A DNA stretch of 64,000 bases from an uncultured Ulvibacter sp. (GTDB lineage Bacteria; Bacteroidota; Bacteroidia; Flavobacteriales; Flavobacteriaceae). The position numbers were made by a program, and so were the translations under genes. Shown here piece after piece: positions 28,207 to 36,583 of this stretch (position 1 is the first letter of the stretch; each line of letters starts with the position of its first letter). The stretch is taken from NCBI GenBank assembly GCA_938041335.1, contig CALIAF010000023.1, positions 21,517 to 85,516 on the forward strand, read 5' to 3'. Under the pieces are notes generated by a model that was given only the letters and a program-made list of their open reading frames with translations, made no database searches and had not been told where the DNA came from.

Positions 28207-28899
28207 ATGAACTCTTTATGGATCTTAGAGGATGTGAACCTCTTTAAAAAACTTTGTCCGCACAGCTTTGCGGCATTTAAAAATGACCATTCTTTTAATC
28301 GCTATAAGCGTGAAGACTATATCTATTTTCCGAAGGATGTATCCTCTAAAGTTTTTTTAATTGAAGAAGGAAGCGTAAAAATTGGGCATTATACAGAGAA
28401 GGGCCAGGAAGTTGTAAAAGCCATATTAAAAAAAGGAGAGCTCTTTGGTGAAAAAGCCATTTTAGGAGAGGCTAATAGGACCGAGTTCGCGCAATCATTA
28501 TCAAATGAAACTTCCATTTGCCCCATAAGTCTTGACGCTATGCAGGCAATGATGTCAGAAAATCAACCTTTTAGCTTACGTATTTATAAATTAATTGGCT
28601 TTAGAATAAAACGTTTGGAGCGAAGATTGGAACTATTGCTATTTAAAGATGCAGAAACTCGTGTACGGGAATTTTTAAAAGACCTCTCCGTTGATTATGG
28701 GTATGAATGCCCCAATACAGGAGACACCATTGTAAAACACCCTTTTACCCAAAAAGACATTGCTCAGCTTATTGGAACCTCTAGACCAACATTAAATTCT
28801 ATTCTAAACAAATACAAGGAGTTAAACCTTATTGATTTTAGCAGGAAAGAAATTAGATTAAAATTTGAACCCTTGCACTATCCGTTAAAAATTTCTTAA
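28207..28899 (+). CDS. Crp/Fnr-family transcriptional regulator
   Basis: The 230-residue protein has an N-terminal cyclic-nucleotide-binding-fold domain (FPKDVSSKVFLIEEGSVKIGHYTEKGQEVVKAILKKGELFGE type features, residues 40-85). A dimerisation helix (RIYKLIGFRIKRLERRLELLL) and a C-terminal winged helix-turn-helix follow (FTQKDIAQLIGTSRPTLNSIL, about residues 178-198). The four-cysteine FNR pattern is absent, so it is not an oxygen-sensing FNR. The effector is unknown. It lies directly downstream of aconitase but beyond its terminator. Confidence 0.88.
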   Translation: MNSLWILEDVNLFKKLCPHSFAAFKNDHSFNRYKREDYIYFPKDVSSKVFLIEEGSVKIGHYTEKGQEVVKAILKKGELFGEKAILGEANRTEFAQSLSNETSICPISLDAMQAMMSENQPFSLRIYKLIGFRIKRLERRLELLLFKDAETRVREFLKDLSVDYGYECPNTGDTIVKHPFTQKDIAQLIGTSRPTLNSILNKYKELNLIDFSRKEIRLKFEPLHYPLKIS

Positions 28900-28947
28900 A
28901 AATAAGTAAGTGTAAGCTAGCTAACATTTCATAGATGGATGTGATTG

Positions 28948-28955
28948 TAGATTTG
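28948..28955 (+). promoter_or_regulatory. -7 promoter box for three-repeat lipoprotein
   Basis: TAGATTTG matches TAnnTTTG, with the ATG 25 nt downstream. No TTG occurs at the usual -33 distance. Confidence 0.4.
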
Positions 28956-28980
28956 TCTCTTAATCACAAAAAAAACAATT

Positions 28981-30045
28981 ATGAAAAAGATTTTTTTGAC
29001 ACTAATGGTCGTTTCACTTGCCTTTGTAGGTTGTGACTCTGACGATGACACAGTAAGTATAACACCTGATGCTGGCGTATTGAGCGGCGGACCTTTTACG
29101 ATTCTTGTAGATGGAACACCAGACATGGTTTCTGGAATAACAACAGATCCAGAAGCAGTAGGTACCAACAGCTCATTTATTATAACCGATGCTGATGGCA
29201 GTATCTTAGGATTACCACCAACGCTAGAAGCGCTAGAAGGAGTCGATTTTGATGGAGCTGGAGTAGGTTCTTGTGCTATTTATTATCTAAGGTATGAGAC
29301 CATAACTGGTCTTGAAGCAGGAAGTAATATCAATGACCTATCTGGATCTTTTGATACTTCAAACTCAATTATAGTAACACGAGACCAAGGTGCAAATGCA
29401 GGAGTACTCTCTGGAGAAAATTTTGTATTCTGTGTAGATGGAACACCAGATATGGTAAGTGGTATTACTACAGATCCAAATGCAGTAGGTACCAATAGAT
29501 CTTTTGTAATTACAGATGCTGATGGTAACATATTAGGTGTACCTCCTGGGATTGCAGAATTAGAAGGTGTAGATTTTGATGGCGCAGGAGCAGGAGTTTG
29601 TCTTATCTGGTACTTACGTTATGAAGATGGTTTAACAGGTCTTACCGCCGGTGAGAATGTAAGTGATTTAGAGGGTGTATTTAGCTTTTCTAATTCCATC
29701 TCAGTAACTCGTAACGAACCAATAGGAGGAACCATCGCTGGTGGACCATTTACTTTTGTAATTGACGGAACACCAGATATGGTATCTGGTATTACACTAG
29801 ATGGAACACAACAAGGTAGCTTAAGCACATGGGTGATCACTGATGATGCAGGAAATGTACTAGGAGCTCCACCAACACTTGAAGCACTTGAAGGTGTAGA
29901 TTTTGACGGAGCAGGTGCAGGCGTATGCTTAATCTGGTACTTGAGATACGAAGAAGGTATTCAAGGATTAGAAGTTGGACAAAACGCTGCCGATCTTGAA
30001 GGTTGTTTTAGTCTTTCAAACTCAATTTCTGTGACTAGGAATTAA
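28981..30045 (+). CDS. Lipoprotein with three ~107-residue tandem repeats
   Basis: The 354-residue protein has lipobox FVGC (Cys about residue 18) and an acidic linker (DSDDD). Three homologous repeats start at about residues 33, 139 and 247. Each contains DGTPDMVSGIT, a V/I-ITDADGN-ILG strand, LEGVDFDGAGAGVCLIWYLRYE and ends in SNSISVTRN. Two conserved cysteines per repeat may pair. The Asp/Gly-rich turns suggest a Ca-stabilised beta-sandwich, which is inference. I recall the same unit in tandem in other flavobacterial surface proteins, with no assigned function. A terminator follows at 30068. Confidence 0.75.
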   Translation: MKKIFLTLMVVSLAFVGCDSDDDTVSITPDAGVLSGGPFTILVDGTPDMVSGITTDPEAVGTNSSFIITDADGSILGLPPTLEALEGVDFDGAGVGSCAIYYLRYETITGLEAGSNINDLSGSFDTSNSIIVTRDQGANAGVLSGENFVFCVDGTPDMVSGITTDPNAVGTNRSFVITDADGNILGVPPGIAELEGVDFDGAGAGVCLIWYLRYEDGLTGLTAGENVSDLEGVFSFSNSISVTRNEPIGGTIAGGPFTFVIDGTPDMVSGITLDGTQQGSLSTWVITDDAGNVLGAPPTLEALEGVDFDGAGAGVCLIWYLRYEEGIQGLEVGQNAADLEGCFSLSNSISVTRN

Positions 30046-30067
30046 TTGTTAGTTTTTTTATTAATGC

Positions 30068-30105
30068 AAAGAACGCAGTGTCTATTTGATGCTGCGTTCT
30101 TTTTT
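30068..30105 (+). terminator. Intrinsic terminator carrying the next gene's -33 element in its loop
   Basis: AAGAACGCAG (30069-30078) pairs with CTGCGTTCTT (30092-30101) and is followed by a T run. The 13-nt loop contains TTG (30086-30088), which is spaced 22 nt from the -7 box of the TlpA gene. Confidence 0.85.
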
Positions 30106-30118
30106 ATATCTAATTTTG
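30086..30118 (+). promoter_or_regulatory. Promoter of the TlpA gene, overlapping the upstream terminator
   Basis: TTG (30086-30088), a 22-nt spacer and TAATTTTG (30111-30118) precede an ATG at 30123, leaving only 4 nt. This is predicted to give a leaderless transcript. Confidence 0.65.
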
Positions 30119-30122
30119 CTAA

Positions 30123-30686
30123 ATGAAAGCTACCTTAAGAAAATACTGGAGTACCATCGCATTAGCAATCATTGCGATTTTGTTTTTTATCCCGCAAACA
30201 TCAATGCCTATTAAGGTGTTATATCATGAGCTTTTATCCTTTAGCCCTTCGGAAATAGACGAGGACGAACAACTAGTCCTTCAAGATTACGATTGGAATC
30301 TCATTGCAGCAGATAAAGCTATTAATTTGAAACAATCTAAGGGGAAAGTAACACTAATTAATATTTGGGCAACGTGGTGCCCGCCTTGTGTGGCAGAAAT
30401 GCCCTCCTTGCAAAGTTTGTATGATAGTTATGGCGACCAAGTAGATTTCTATTTTGTAACGGCAGAAGAACAAGAAATCGTGGATCGCTTTATGAAAAAG
30501 AAAGGATACACGATACCTATTTATTTACAGCGTTTTAGTCCGCCAGCGCAATTAGAAGAACGTTCTATACCTACTACTTTTTTAATAGGAAAAGAGGGGA
30601 AGATAGTAATCAGGAAAATAGGAGCGGCAGATTGGAATAGCGAAAGTACTAGAGCAATAGTCCAAGAACTACTTGATGTTGAGTAG
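30123..30686 (+). CDS. TlpA-family membrane-anchored thiol-disulfide oxidoreductase
   Basis: The 187-residue protein has an N-terminal membrane anchor (about residues 12-28) and an extracytoplasmic thioredoxin fold. The fold contains VTLINIWATWCPPCVAEMPSLQSLY with the redox-active WCPPC, the cis-proline segment RSIPTTFLIGKEGKIV and a C-terminal helix. Such proteins reduce periplasmic disulfides, for example for cytochrome c maturation. The neighbours give no specific partner. The start is set by the promoter 4 nt upstream. Confidence 0.92.
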   Translation: MKATLRKYWSTIALAIIAILFFIPQTSMPIKVLYHELLSFSPSEIDEDEQLVLQDYDWNLIAADKAINLKQSKGKVTLINIWATWCPPCVAEMPSLQSLYDSYGDQVDFYFVTAEEQEIVDRFMKKKGYTIPIYLQRFSPPAQLEERSIPTTFLIGKEGKIVIRKIGAADWNSESTRAIVQELLDVE

Positions 30687-30789
30687 TTTTGTGATGAGCT
30701 AACAATAACAGTAAAAAAAGCTATAGGTTAAGAGTTATTCGGGGTTTTGGTGATACTTGAACTTAGCTTTTTATTTTTAAATCCCACAG

Positions 30790-30838
30790 AACTTCCCACT
30801 TCCAATCTACAATCGTAAATCTAAAATCTATAATTTTT
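30790..30838. repeat. Heptad array B upstream of sucC
   Basis: Seven in-phase units are present: AACTTCC, CACTTCC, AATCTAC, AATCGTA, AATCTAA, AATCTAT and AATTTTT. It lies within the 286-nt gap between the TlpA gene and sucC, about 100 nt ahead of the sucC promoter. Confidence 0.75.
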
Positions 30839-30935
30839 TAAGCCTAAATTTCAAGCGCTATGAACTTTTATAAAACCGTTCATATTTCCGCAGTAATTGT
30901 GGATAATATATACCCGCCAATCACGAAACATTTGT

Positions 30936-30943
30936 TACTTTTG
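30936..30943 (+). promoter_or_regulatory. -7 promoter box for sucC
   Basis: TACTTTTG matches TAnnTTTG, 29 nt before the ATG. No TTG occurs at the usual spacing. Confidence 0.5.
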
Positions 30944-30972
30944 CAAGACTAAAAATTTAGAATCACTAGACT

Positions 30973-32163
30973 ATGAATTTACACGAATATCAAGGAAAGC
31001 AAATATTAAATAGCTTCGGTGTTGAGATACAACGCGGTATTGTTGCAACTACACCAGAAGAGGCAGTAGCAGCGGCAAAAAAACTAACTGAAGATACTGG
31101 GACAGGATGGCACGTGCTTAAGGCACAAGTGCACGCAGGTGGTCGTGGTAAAGGTGGTGGTGTGAAGCTAGCAAAAAGCCTTGATGATGTAAAAAGGATT
31201 GCAGGAGAGATTATTGGGATGGACTTAGTGACGCCTCAAACAAGTGCAGAAGGTAAAAGAGTGCACCAAATACTAGTTACAGAAGATGTATACTATCCTG
31301 GTGACAGTGAGCCAGAAGAATATTACATGAGTGTATTATTAAACCGTTCTACAGGTCGTAATATGATTATGTATTCTACAGAAGGTGGGATGGACATCGA
31401 GCAAGTAGCAGAAGAAACACCACACTTAATTTTCCACGAAGAGATAGACCCAGCAACAGGATTATTACCTTTTCAGGCACGTAAGGTTGCATTTAACCTT
31501 GGTTTGAGCGGTAAAGCAATGAAGCAAATGACAAAATTTGTAAGCGCACTTGTAACGGCTTATGAAAAAAGTGATTCTGCTTTATTTGAAATCAATCCAG
31601 TTTTAAAAACGAGTGATGATAAGATTATCGCAGTAGATGCTAAAGTATCTCTTGATGCTAATGCATTATACCGTCATAAAGATTATATGGAAATGCGTGA
31701 TAAGCGTGAAGAAAATCCAGTAGAAGTGGAAGCAGGTGAAGTAGGATTAAACTATGTAGATCTTGACGGAAACGTAGGGTGTATGGTAAATGGTGCTGGT
31801 CTTGCAATGGCAACAATGGATCTTATTAAGCAGTCTGGTGGCGAGCCAGCTAACTTTCTAGACGTAGGAGGTACAGCAGATGCAGAGCGTGTAGAAGCAG
31901 CTTTTAAATTGATTTTAAAAGATCCAAGCGTAAAAGCGATTTTGGTAAACATCTTTGGAGGTATTGTTCGTTGTGACCGTGTTGCAGCAGGTATTATTGA
32001 AGCGTATAAGAATATGGGCAACATAGAAGTGCCTATTATTGTTAGGCTTCAAGGTACAAACGCAGACATCGCAAAAAAATTAATTGACGATAGTGGTCTT
32101 GATGTACAGAGTGCTGTTGAGTTTCAAGAAGCTGCAGATAAAGTACAAGCGGTTTTAGCTTAA
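30973..32163 (+). CDS. sucC: Succinyl-CoA synthetase (ADP/GDP-forming) beta subunit
   Basis: The 396-residue ATP-grasp protein starts with MNLHEYQGKQIL, the hallmark of SucC. HAGGRGKGGGVKLAKS, FEINPVL, AKVSLDANALYRH and the CoA-ligase-like domain (GLAMATMDLIKQSGGEPANF, NIFGGIVRCDRVAAGI) follow in order. It couples succinyl-CoA cleavage to substrate-level phosphorylation with SucD. No sucD is adjacent, so the alpha subunit must be encoded elsewhere. A terminator follows at once. Confidence 0.97.
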   Translation: MNLHEYQGKQILNSFGVEIQRGIVATTPEEAVAAAKKLTEDTGTGWHVLKAQVHAGGRGKGGGVKLAKSLDDVKRIAGEIIGMDLVTPQTSAEGKRVHQILVTEDVYYPGDSEPEEYYMSVLLNRSTGRNMIMYSTEGGMDIEQVAEETPHLIFHEEIDPATGLLPFQARKVAFNLGLSGKAMKQMTKFVSALVTAYEKSDSALFEINPVLKTSDDKIIAVDAKVSLDANALYRHKDYMEMRDKREENPVEVEAGEVGLNYVDLDGNVGCMVNGAGLAMATMDLIKQSGGEPANFLDVGGTADAERVEAAFKLILKDPSVKAILVNIFGGIVRCDRVAAGIIEAYKNMGNIEVPIIVRLQGTNADIAKKLIDDSGLDVQSAVEFQEAADKVQAVLA

Positions 32164-32185
32164 AGCGAAAATGGTAATAATTTGA

Positions 32186-32218
32186 AGCCTTGGAAATTTA
32201 TTTCCAAGGCTTTTTTTA
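32186..32218 (+). terminator. Intrinsic terminator of sucC
   Basis: AGCCTTGGAAA pairs with TTTCCAAGGCT across a short loop and is followed by a T run. Its left arm contains TTG and its tail runs into the -7 box of the next gene. Confidence 0.9.
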
Positions 32219-32224
32219 TATTTG
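32217..32224 (+). promoter_or_regulatory. -7 promoter box for TerB-like gene, fused to the sucC terminator
   Basis: TATATTTG matches TAnnTTTG and begins in the terminator T-tract. A TTG at 32190-32192 inside the terminator stem is 24 nt upstream. The ATG is 18 nt downstream. Confidence 0.5.
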
Positions 32225-32242
32225 ACAAAGTGATTTAAAACT

Positions 32243-32638
32243 ATGGACAAAACTAATGAAGCTTTATTAAGTGATCTCATCGCACTTGCAAAAGCGGATG
32301 ATATTGTAACGCAATCAGAATATGATTTGATTTTAAAATTAGCTCAGACTATGGATATTAGTAAAAGCGAAGTAGACTTGCTTTTTGAGAATCCATTGCC
32401 TTCTGCTGTTCAGAGCTCAGAATTACAACGTATTACACATTTCTACAAGCTAATGCTATTGATGAATGTAGATCAAGAAGTTCATGAAAAGGAAATCACG
32501 ATGCTTCGCAATTTTGGTCTAAAAATGGGCATACGTGCCGGTGTTATGGACCAGATGCTTTTAAAAATGGAAGAGTACGACGATCACATTATCCCAAGTG
32601 AAGAGTTGATGAAAATTTTTCAGACGTATTATAACTAG
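32243..32638 (+). CDS. TerB-like all-helical protein
   Basis: The 131-residue protein is predicted to be all-helical. ALLSDLIALAKADDIVTQSEY at the start and LMNVDQEVHEKEITMLRNFGLKMG in the middle repeat the acidic 'xADGxVxxxE' metal-site pattern of TerB (tellurite-resistance/COG3793) domains, here as KADDIVTQSE and NVDQEVHEKE. TerB proteins are cytosolic and link membrane stress responses to metal sensing. There is no other ter gene next to it. A larger AAA+/coiled-coil block with possible Ter-like character begins about 4 kb away. Confidence 0.75.
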   Translation: MDKTNEALLSDLIALAKADDIVTQSEYDLILKLAQTMDISKSEVDLLFENPLPSAVQSSELQRITHFYKLMLLMNVDQEVHEKEITMLRNFGLKMGIRAGVMDQMLLKMEEYDDHIIPSEELMKIFQTYYN

Positions 32639-32643
32639 AACAT

Positions 32644-32668
32644 GGTCACACTGAATGCAGTCGAAGCG
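32644..32668. repeat. CTTCGAC-family dispersed repeat (single copy)
   Basis: GGTCACACTGAATGCAGTCG (continuing AAGCG) is a 'GCAGTCGAAG' variant of the repeat, located between the TerB-like gene and the Crp-like gene. Confidence 0.6.
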
Positions 32669-32767
32669 AATGAAAATGATTTAAGTTTAAATGTCTTGGA
32701 CTTTACTCAGACTGACACTAGCAATATCTTTTCAGTAAAATAAACTTCAACTTTCACGTTAAAATTA

Positions 32768-33340
32768 ATGGAATTCATAAGGGAGCACATAGAAGCGATT
32801 TCAAGAATATCTGATACAGATTGGGAGTATTTCTCTTCCAGATTAGTACAACGTGATCTTAAAAAAAGAACCGTATTCTTGAAGCTTAATGAAATAGAAA
32901 ATCATATTTCATTTATCGCTAATGGTGTTGTGAGATTGTATATCCCCAAGGAGTTTAAAGAAAAAGAAGTGACTTTTGGTTTTAGTTTTCAAAACCAGTT
33001 TATTAGTGCCTATGATTCTTTTTTAATGCGTAAACCTTCAATCTACGAGCTTGAAACCCTTTCTGAAACAACCCTCTATAGTATTTCTTACTCAGATTTA
33101 CAAGATGTGTATGCCCACACAGAATTTGGAAATCTCATTGGGAGGTTAACCGCAGAGCGTTTGTTTATGTTGAAGTCAAGACGTGAACAGTCTTTGTTAA
33201 ATGAAACCGCAGAACAACGGTACTTTAATTTGTTCAAACAACGGCCAGAATTAATCTCTGTAATTCCCTTAAAATATGTGAGTTCTTATATAGGAGTTAC
33301 GCCACAAGCTTTAAGTAGAATTAGAAAACGAATTACTTGA
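32768..33340 (+). CDS. Crp/Fnr-like cNMP-binding-fold regulator
   Basis: The 190-residue protein has the beta-roll effector domain with LKKRTVFLKLNEIENHISFIANGVVRL-type features and ends in ISVIPLKYVSSYIGVTPQALSRIRKRI, a compact helix-turn-helix. This short form is common in Bacteroidota and often lacks cAMP-binding residues; I see no RxS phosphate cassette. The desaturase gene begins 57 nt downstream on the same strand, so it may regulate membrane fatty-acid desaturation, by inference. Confidence 0.85.
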   Translation: MEFIREHIEAISRISDTDWEYFSSRLVQRDLKKRTVFLKLNEIENHISFIANGVVRLYIPKEFKEKEVTFGFSFQNQFISAYDSFLMRKPSIYELETLSETTLYSISYSDLQDVYAHTEFGNLIGRLTAERLFMLKSRREQSLLNETAEQRYFNLFKQRPELISVIPLKYVSSYIGVTPQALSRIRKRIT

Positions 33341-33397
33341 TTTAGGTTCATTGTTTAGAGGCGTATAAAGTGCTAGTTTTACCTCAGATATACTCCT

Positions 33398-34153
33398 ATG
33401 ATCATCCTCATTTTTATTGTTGTACTCTGGTATGGCGGACTCTTTTTCCAGACTTTTTTTTTACATCGCTATGCGGCGCATCAAACCTTTACGATGTCAA
33501 AGTTGACAGAGCGAATCGTTTTTATCTTGACTTGGTTTTTCCAAGGATCAAACTATTTAAGTGCTTATGGTTATGGGGTGATGCACAGAATGCATCATGC
33601 TTATGCAGATACAGAAAAGGATCCTCATTCTCCTAAGTATGATTTGAGTGTCTTCTCTATGATGTGGCGTACAAAAACGATTTACACAGAAATTAATAAG
33701 GAGCAAATATTTGTAGAACCTAAGTTTACTAAAAACGTCCCGCAATGGAAACGCTTTGATGCTTTTGCTAGTTCGTGGTATTCTCGAGTTGCCTGGGGAA
33801 TAGGATATTTTGCTTTTTTCTTGGCTTTTACAACAGCTTGGTGGCAATGGCTTTTTTTTCCTGTTGCATTGTTTATGGCGCCTATACATGGAGTAATTAT
33901 AAACTGGTATGGACACATTTATGGCTATGTAAACTTCAAGTCTAAAGACACGTCTAAAAACTTATTTAAATTCGATTTTTTAATGATGGGCGAGGGGTAT
34001 CATAATAACCATCACAAACACAGTAGCAGAGCGAACTTTGGTGGTGTTCGTTGGCACGAAATAGATGTAACCTATTTAATTATGTTGCTATTGAACAAAA
34101 TTGGTGTCATACAGTTAAAGCCAAACACAATAAAAGTGCAGCGGGATTTTTAG
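33398..34153 (+). CDS. Fatty-acid desaturase (acyl-CoA/acyl-lipid delta-9 type)
   Basis: The 251-residue integral-membrane enzyme has four hydrophobic segments and the three histidine clusters that hold the di-iron centre: HRYAAH (about residue 23), HRMHHAYADTEKDPH (about residue 64) and GEGYHNNHHKH (about residue 200). Such enzymes introduce a cis double bond into fatty acyl chains to maintain membrane fluidity. The Crp-like gene just upstream may control it. A bidirectional terminator follows. Confidence 0.92.
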   Translation: MIILIFIVVLWYGGLFFQTFFLHRYAAHQTFTMSKLTERIVFILTWFFQGSNYLSAYGYGVMHRMHHAYADTEKDPHSPKYDLSVFSMMWRTKTIYTEINKEQIFVEPKFTKNVPQWKRFDAFASSWYSRVAWGIGYFAFFLAFTTAWWQWLFFPVALFMAPIHGVIINWYGHIYGYVNFKSKDTSKNLFKFDFLMMGEGYHNNHHKHSSRANFGGVRWHEIDVTYLIMLLLNKIGVIQLKPNTIKVQRDF

Positions 34154-34178
34154 TTTAGAAAACAAATTCATGTGTAAC

Positions 34179-34210
34179 AAAGGGCAAAAGCGGTACTGCT
34201 TTTGTCCTTT
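34179..34210. terminator. Bidirectional terminator
   Basis: AAAGGGCAAAAGC pairs with GCTTTTGTCCTTT (one G-T pair) around a 6-nt loop, between convergent genes ending at 34153 and 34248. Confidence 0.8.
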
Positions 34211-34247
34211 ATTATTTATCAATAATTCACTTTGTTAGTGCCGCCTT

Positions 34248-35360
34248 TTAACTTTCTAAATCTTGTTTAGAAACACTGACCACCTTCTCTCCATCTAGCC
34301 TAAAGAGCCCCAAATACCCACCAAACCAGATCACACCATCTTTGTCTTGAAATATACACTGAACGGCACCCGTTTTTAAACCTTGCTCTTTTCCGTAGTT
34401 AGTAAATGTAGCGCCGTCATATTTATAAACGCCGTGATGCTCAGCGGGAAACCAGATGTTACCGTCTTTGTCCTTAAAAAGACTCCAAACTTCGTCGCCA
34501 GTTATGTTACCGTCTTTTGTGAAGTTGGTAAAAGTTTTACCGTCATAGCGACTTACTCCATTATAAAAAGTGGCAAACCAGATATTCCCGCTATTATCTT
34601 CGAGAATATGATTTACAGAGTCTCCCGCAAGTCCATCTTTTTCTGAAATGTGCTCCAATGATTCACCGTCATGTTTATAAGCACCTCCTGGTGTACTAAA
34701 CCACAGATTGCCCTTACTATCTTCAAAAACAGAACTAACAATTTTAGGGTGACTCACTCCTCTGCTTGCATTTTTCTTAGATTTTGGAAGTATGAAAGGA
34801 CGAACATATTCTCCGTCAAAAGTCCCTACTCCCATATAGGTGTTAATCCATAGCACATCTTTACTATCTATCATTAAACCCCAAATATCAAAATGCGGTA
34901 GTACATCTTCATAATCAAATTTACTAAACGAACCGGCAGTTGGCGCAGTCGATACAGTTGGATCATAAATAATCACCCCATTTTCTGTGGCAAACCATAC
35001 TAAACCTTTTTTATCTTCTACAATACCTCTAACGGCTAGTCCATCAAAGCCTTCATCAATAGAATACTTGTTTAGCTTTTTGCCATCATAAAACAAGACT
35101 CCATCACCATTGGTTCCAAACCACATATTGCCTTTTGAATCTTGAAAAATACGTCTTACAAATTGGCTAATAGGATTGGGTACAGCAGATTCTGGTTTTA
35201 CAAAAGGTATCCCTGTAGGTTTATATGCGTGCGGACCGCTTTCCTCAAAGGTAACATCCATTACCTCACTGTTTTTTTCTTTAGAACTATCATTGCCTTT
35301 ACAGGCAAATATTGTTACACAAAGTAATAAAAGTAGTAGCAGATGTATAAGTGTTTTCAT
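34248..35360 (-). CDS. Two-component-regulator-propeller lipoprotein
   Basis: I start at the ATG at 35360, giving 370 residues with a clean signal and lipobox IFAC; the upstream extension to 35399 adds charged residues before the signal. The mature protein consists of about seven 'reg_prop' blades, each like DSKGNLWFGTNGDGV-YDGK, giving a beta-propeller. In Bacteroidota this propeller is usually the periplasmic sensor of hybrid histidine kinases; here it is free-standing with no kinase attached. A paralogue lies 29 nt upstream in the same operon. Confidence 0.85.
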   Translation of the reverse strand: MKTLIHLLLLLLLCVTIFACKGNDSSKEKNSEVMDVTFEESGPHAYKPTGIPFVKPESAVPNPISQFVRRIFQDSKGNMWFGTNGDGVLFYDGKKLNKYSIDEGFDGLAVRGIVEDKKGLVWFATENGVIIYDPTVSTAPTAGSFSKFDYEDVLPHFDIWGLMIDSKDVLWINTYMGVGTFDGEYVRPFILPKSKKNASRGVSHPKIVSSVFEDSKGNLWFSTPGGAYKHDGESLEHISEKDGLAGDSVNHILEDNSGNIWFATFYNGVSRYDGKTFTNFTKDGNITGDEVWSLFKDKDGNIWFPAEHHGVYKYDGATFTNYGKEQGLKTGAVQCIFQDKDGVIWFGGYLGLFRLDGEKVVSVSKQDLES

Positions 35361-35389
35361 TTTTTTTCTTGTACGGTTAAGATCAGTCT

Positions 35390-36433
35390 TTATTTCCAAG
35401 GACCAGACTGAGTCACATTAATAATAGCGCCTTTCGTATTTATTTTATACAAACCACCAGCACCTCCCAACCAAAAATTTCCTTTTTTATCTTTTGTGAT
35501 ACTCATTATTGGTATTGGGATATTGTAATTTTTAAATGTATCACCATCATATGTATAGACACCATTATTAATGGTACTCAACCAGATATGATCTGCATCG
35601 TCTCTATAGATTTCATACACATCGTTAGTATTAATACCTTTAATTTCTGGGAAGTTACTTATTTCTTTGCCATTTAATATAGAAATACCACCTGGACCAG
35701 AGCGTTTACTTGGATCTGGATTATCTTTTTCTGCTACTCTTGTCCCAAACCAGAAACGACCTTGGTTATCTTCTTGAATTTCTGTTACATTATTAGAATA
35801 AAGCCCATCCTTCTTTAAAAAATGGATAAAGGTGTTACCATTATATTTACTTGCTCCGTGGCCATCTCTAGCAATCCATATATTACCCTGACTATCTTCT
35901 GTAATTTGGGTAACCCAATTTAGAGTGTCTTTGTTTATTGGTGTATCAACCGTTGGCAAGGGTATTGGAAAAGGTTTGAAAGTACTTCCGTTAAAGGTAA
36001 ACACACCACCCCAAGTACCAATCCAAAATGTACCTTTACTATCAATAAGCACAGTGCTAACCATCGTGTTTAAAAGCCCCTCTTTTTCAGCGTAGTTTGT
36101 AAATGTTTTTCCATCAAATTTTGATACCCCTAAACCCGTTCCAAGCCATAGATTCCCTTTTTCATCTTCGGTTATTCCTGTAAGTCTATTAGATGGTAAT
36201 CCATCATTGGTAGTGAAATAATGCAATCGCTCCCCATCATATCTTGCAAGACCTTTTTCTAAGGTACTGAACCATAAATTTCCTTTTGAGTCTTCAAACA
36301 CTTTGACTACATATTGACCAATCTGGGGTGCCGGGTTTTCTTGAACAGGTTGTGTTACGTCATTTGCTTTTTTTTCTTGCGAATTACAACCAATGGATAA
36401 GGTAGCTACTAAAAATAAAAAGAGGTATTTCAT
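35390..36433 (-). CDS. Two-component-regulator-propeller lipoprotein, paralogue
   Basis: The 347-residue protein has lipobox LSIGC (Cys about residue 16) and about seven reg_prop blades (DSKGNLWFSTLEKGLARYDG, DEKGNLWLGTGLGVSKFDGK and so on). It is the upstream partner of the 34248-35360 gene and probably arose by duplication. Neither gene carries a kinase or regulator domain. They may sense or bind polysaccharide-like ligands or act as surface scaffold, both inference. Confidence 0.85.
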   Translation of the reverse strand: MKYLFLFLVATLSIGCNSQEKKANDVTQPVQENPAPQIGQYVVKVFEDSKGNLWFSTLEKGLARYDGERLHYFTTNDGLPSNRLTGITEDEKGNLWLGTGLGVSKFDGKTFTNYAEKEGLLNTMVSTVLIDSKGTFWIGTWGGVFTFNGSTFKPFPIPLPTVDTPINKDTLNWVTQITEDSQGNIWIARDGHGASKYNGNTFIHFLKKDGLYSNNVTEIQEDNQGRFWFGTRVAEKDNPDPSKRSGPGGISILNGKEISNFPEIKGINTNDVYEIYRDDADHIWLSTINNGVYTYDGDTFKNYNIPIPIMSITKDKKGNFWLGGAGGLYKINTKGAIINVTQSGPWK

Positions 36434-36583
36434 ACATGTTGAGATAATAAAAGCACCATTTATTTATCGAACAATGCTTGTGCTTCAAAGATACCATGGG
36501 CTTAATATTCCGAGGCGCATGTAAATGTAAAAAGAATGTCAATTTTGTGTCAAACTATGGCTTTACATTATTATTGTTACTCA

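Noticed and set aside
28207..28899. Oxygen-sensing FNR
   Set aside because: The N-terminal cysteine cluster for an iron-sulfur centre is absent.
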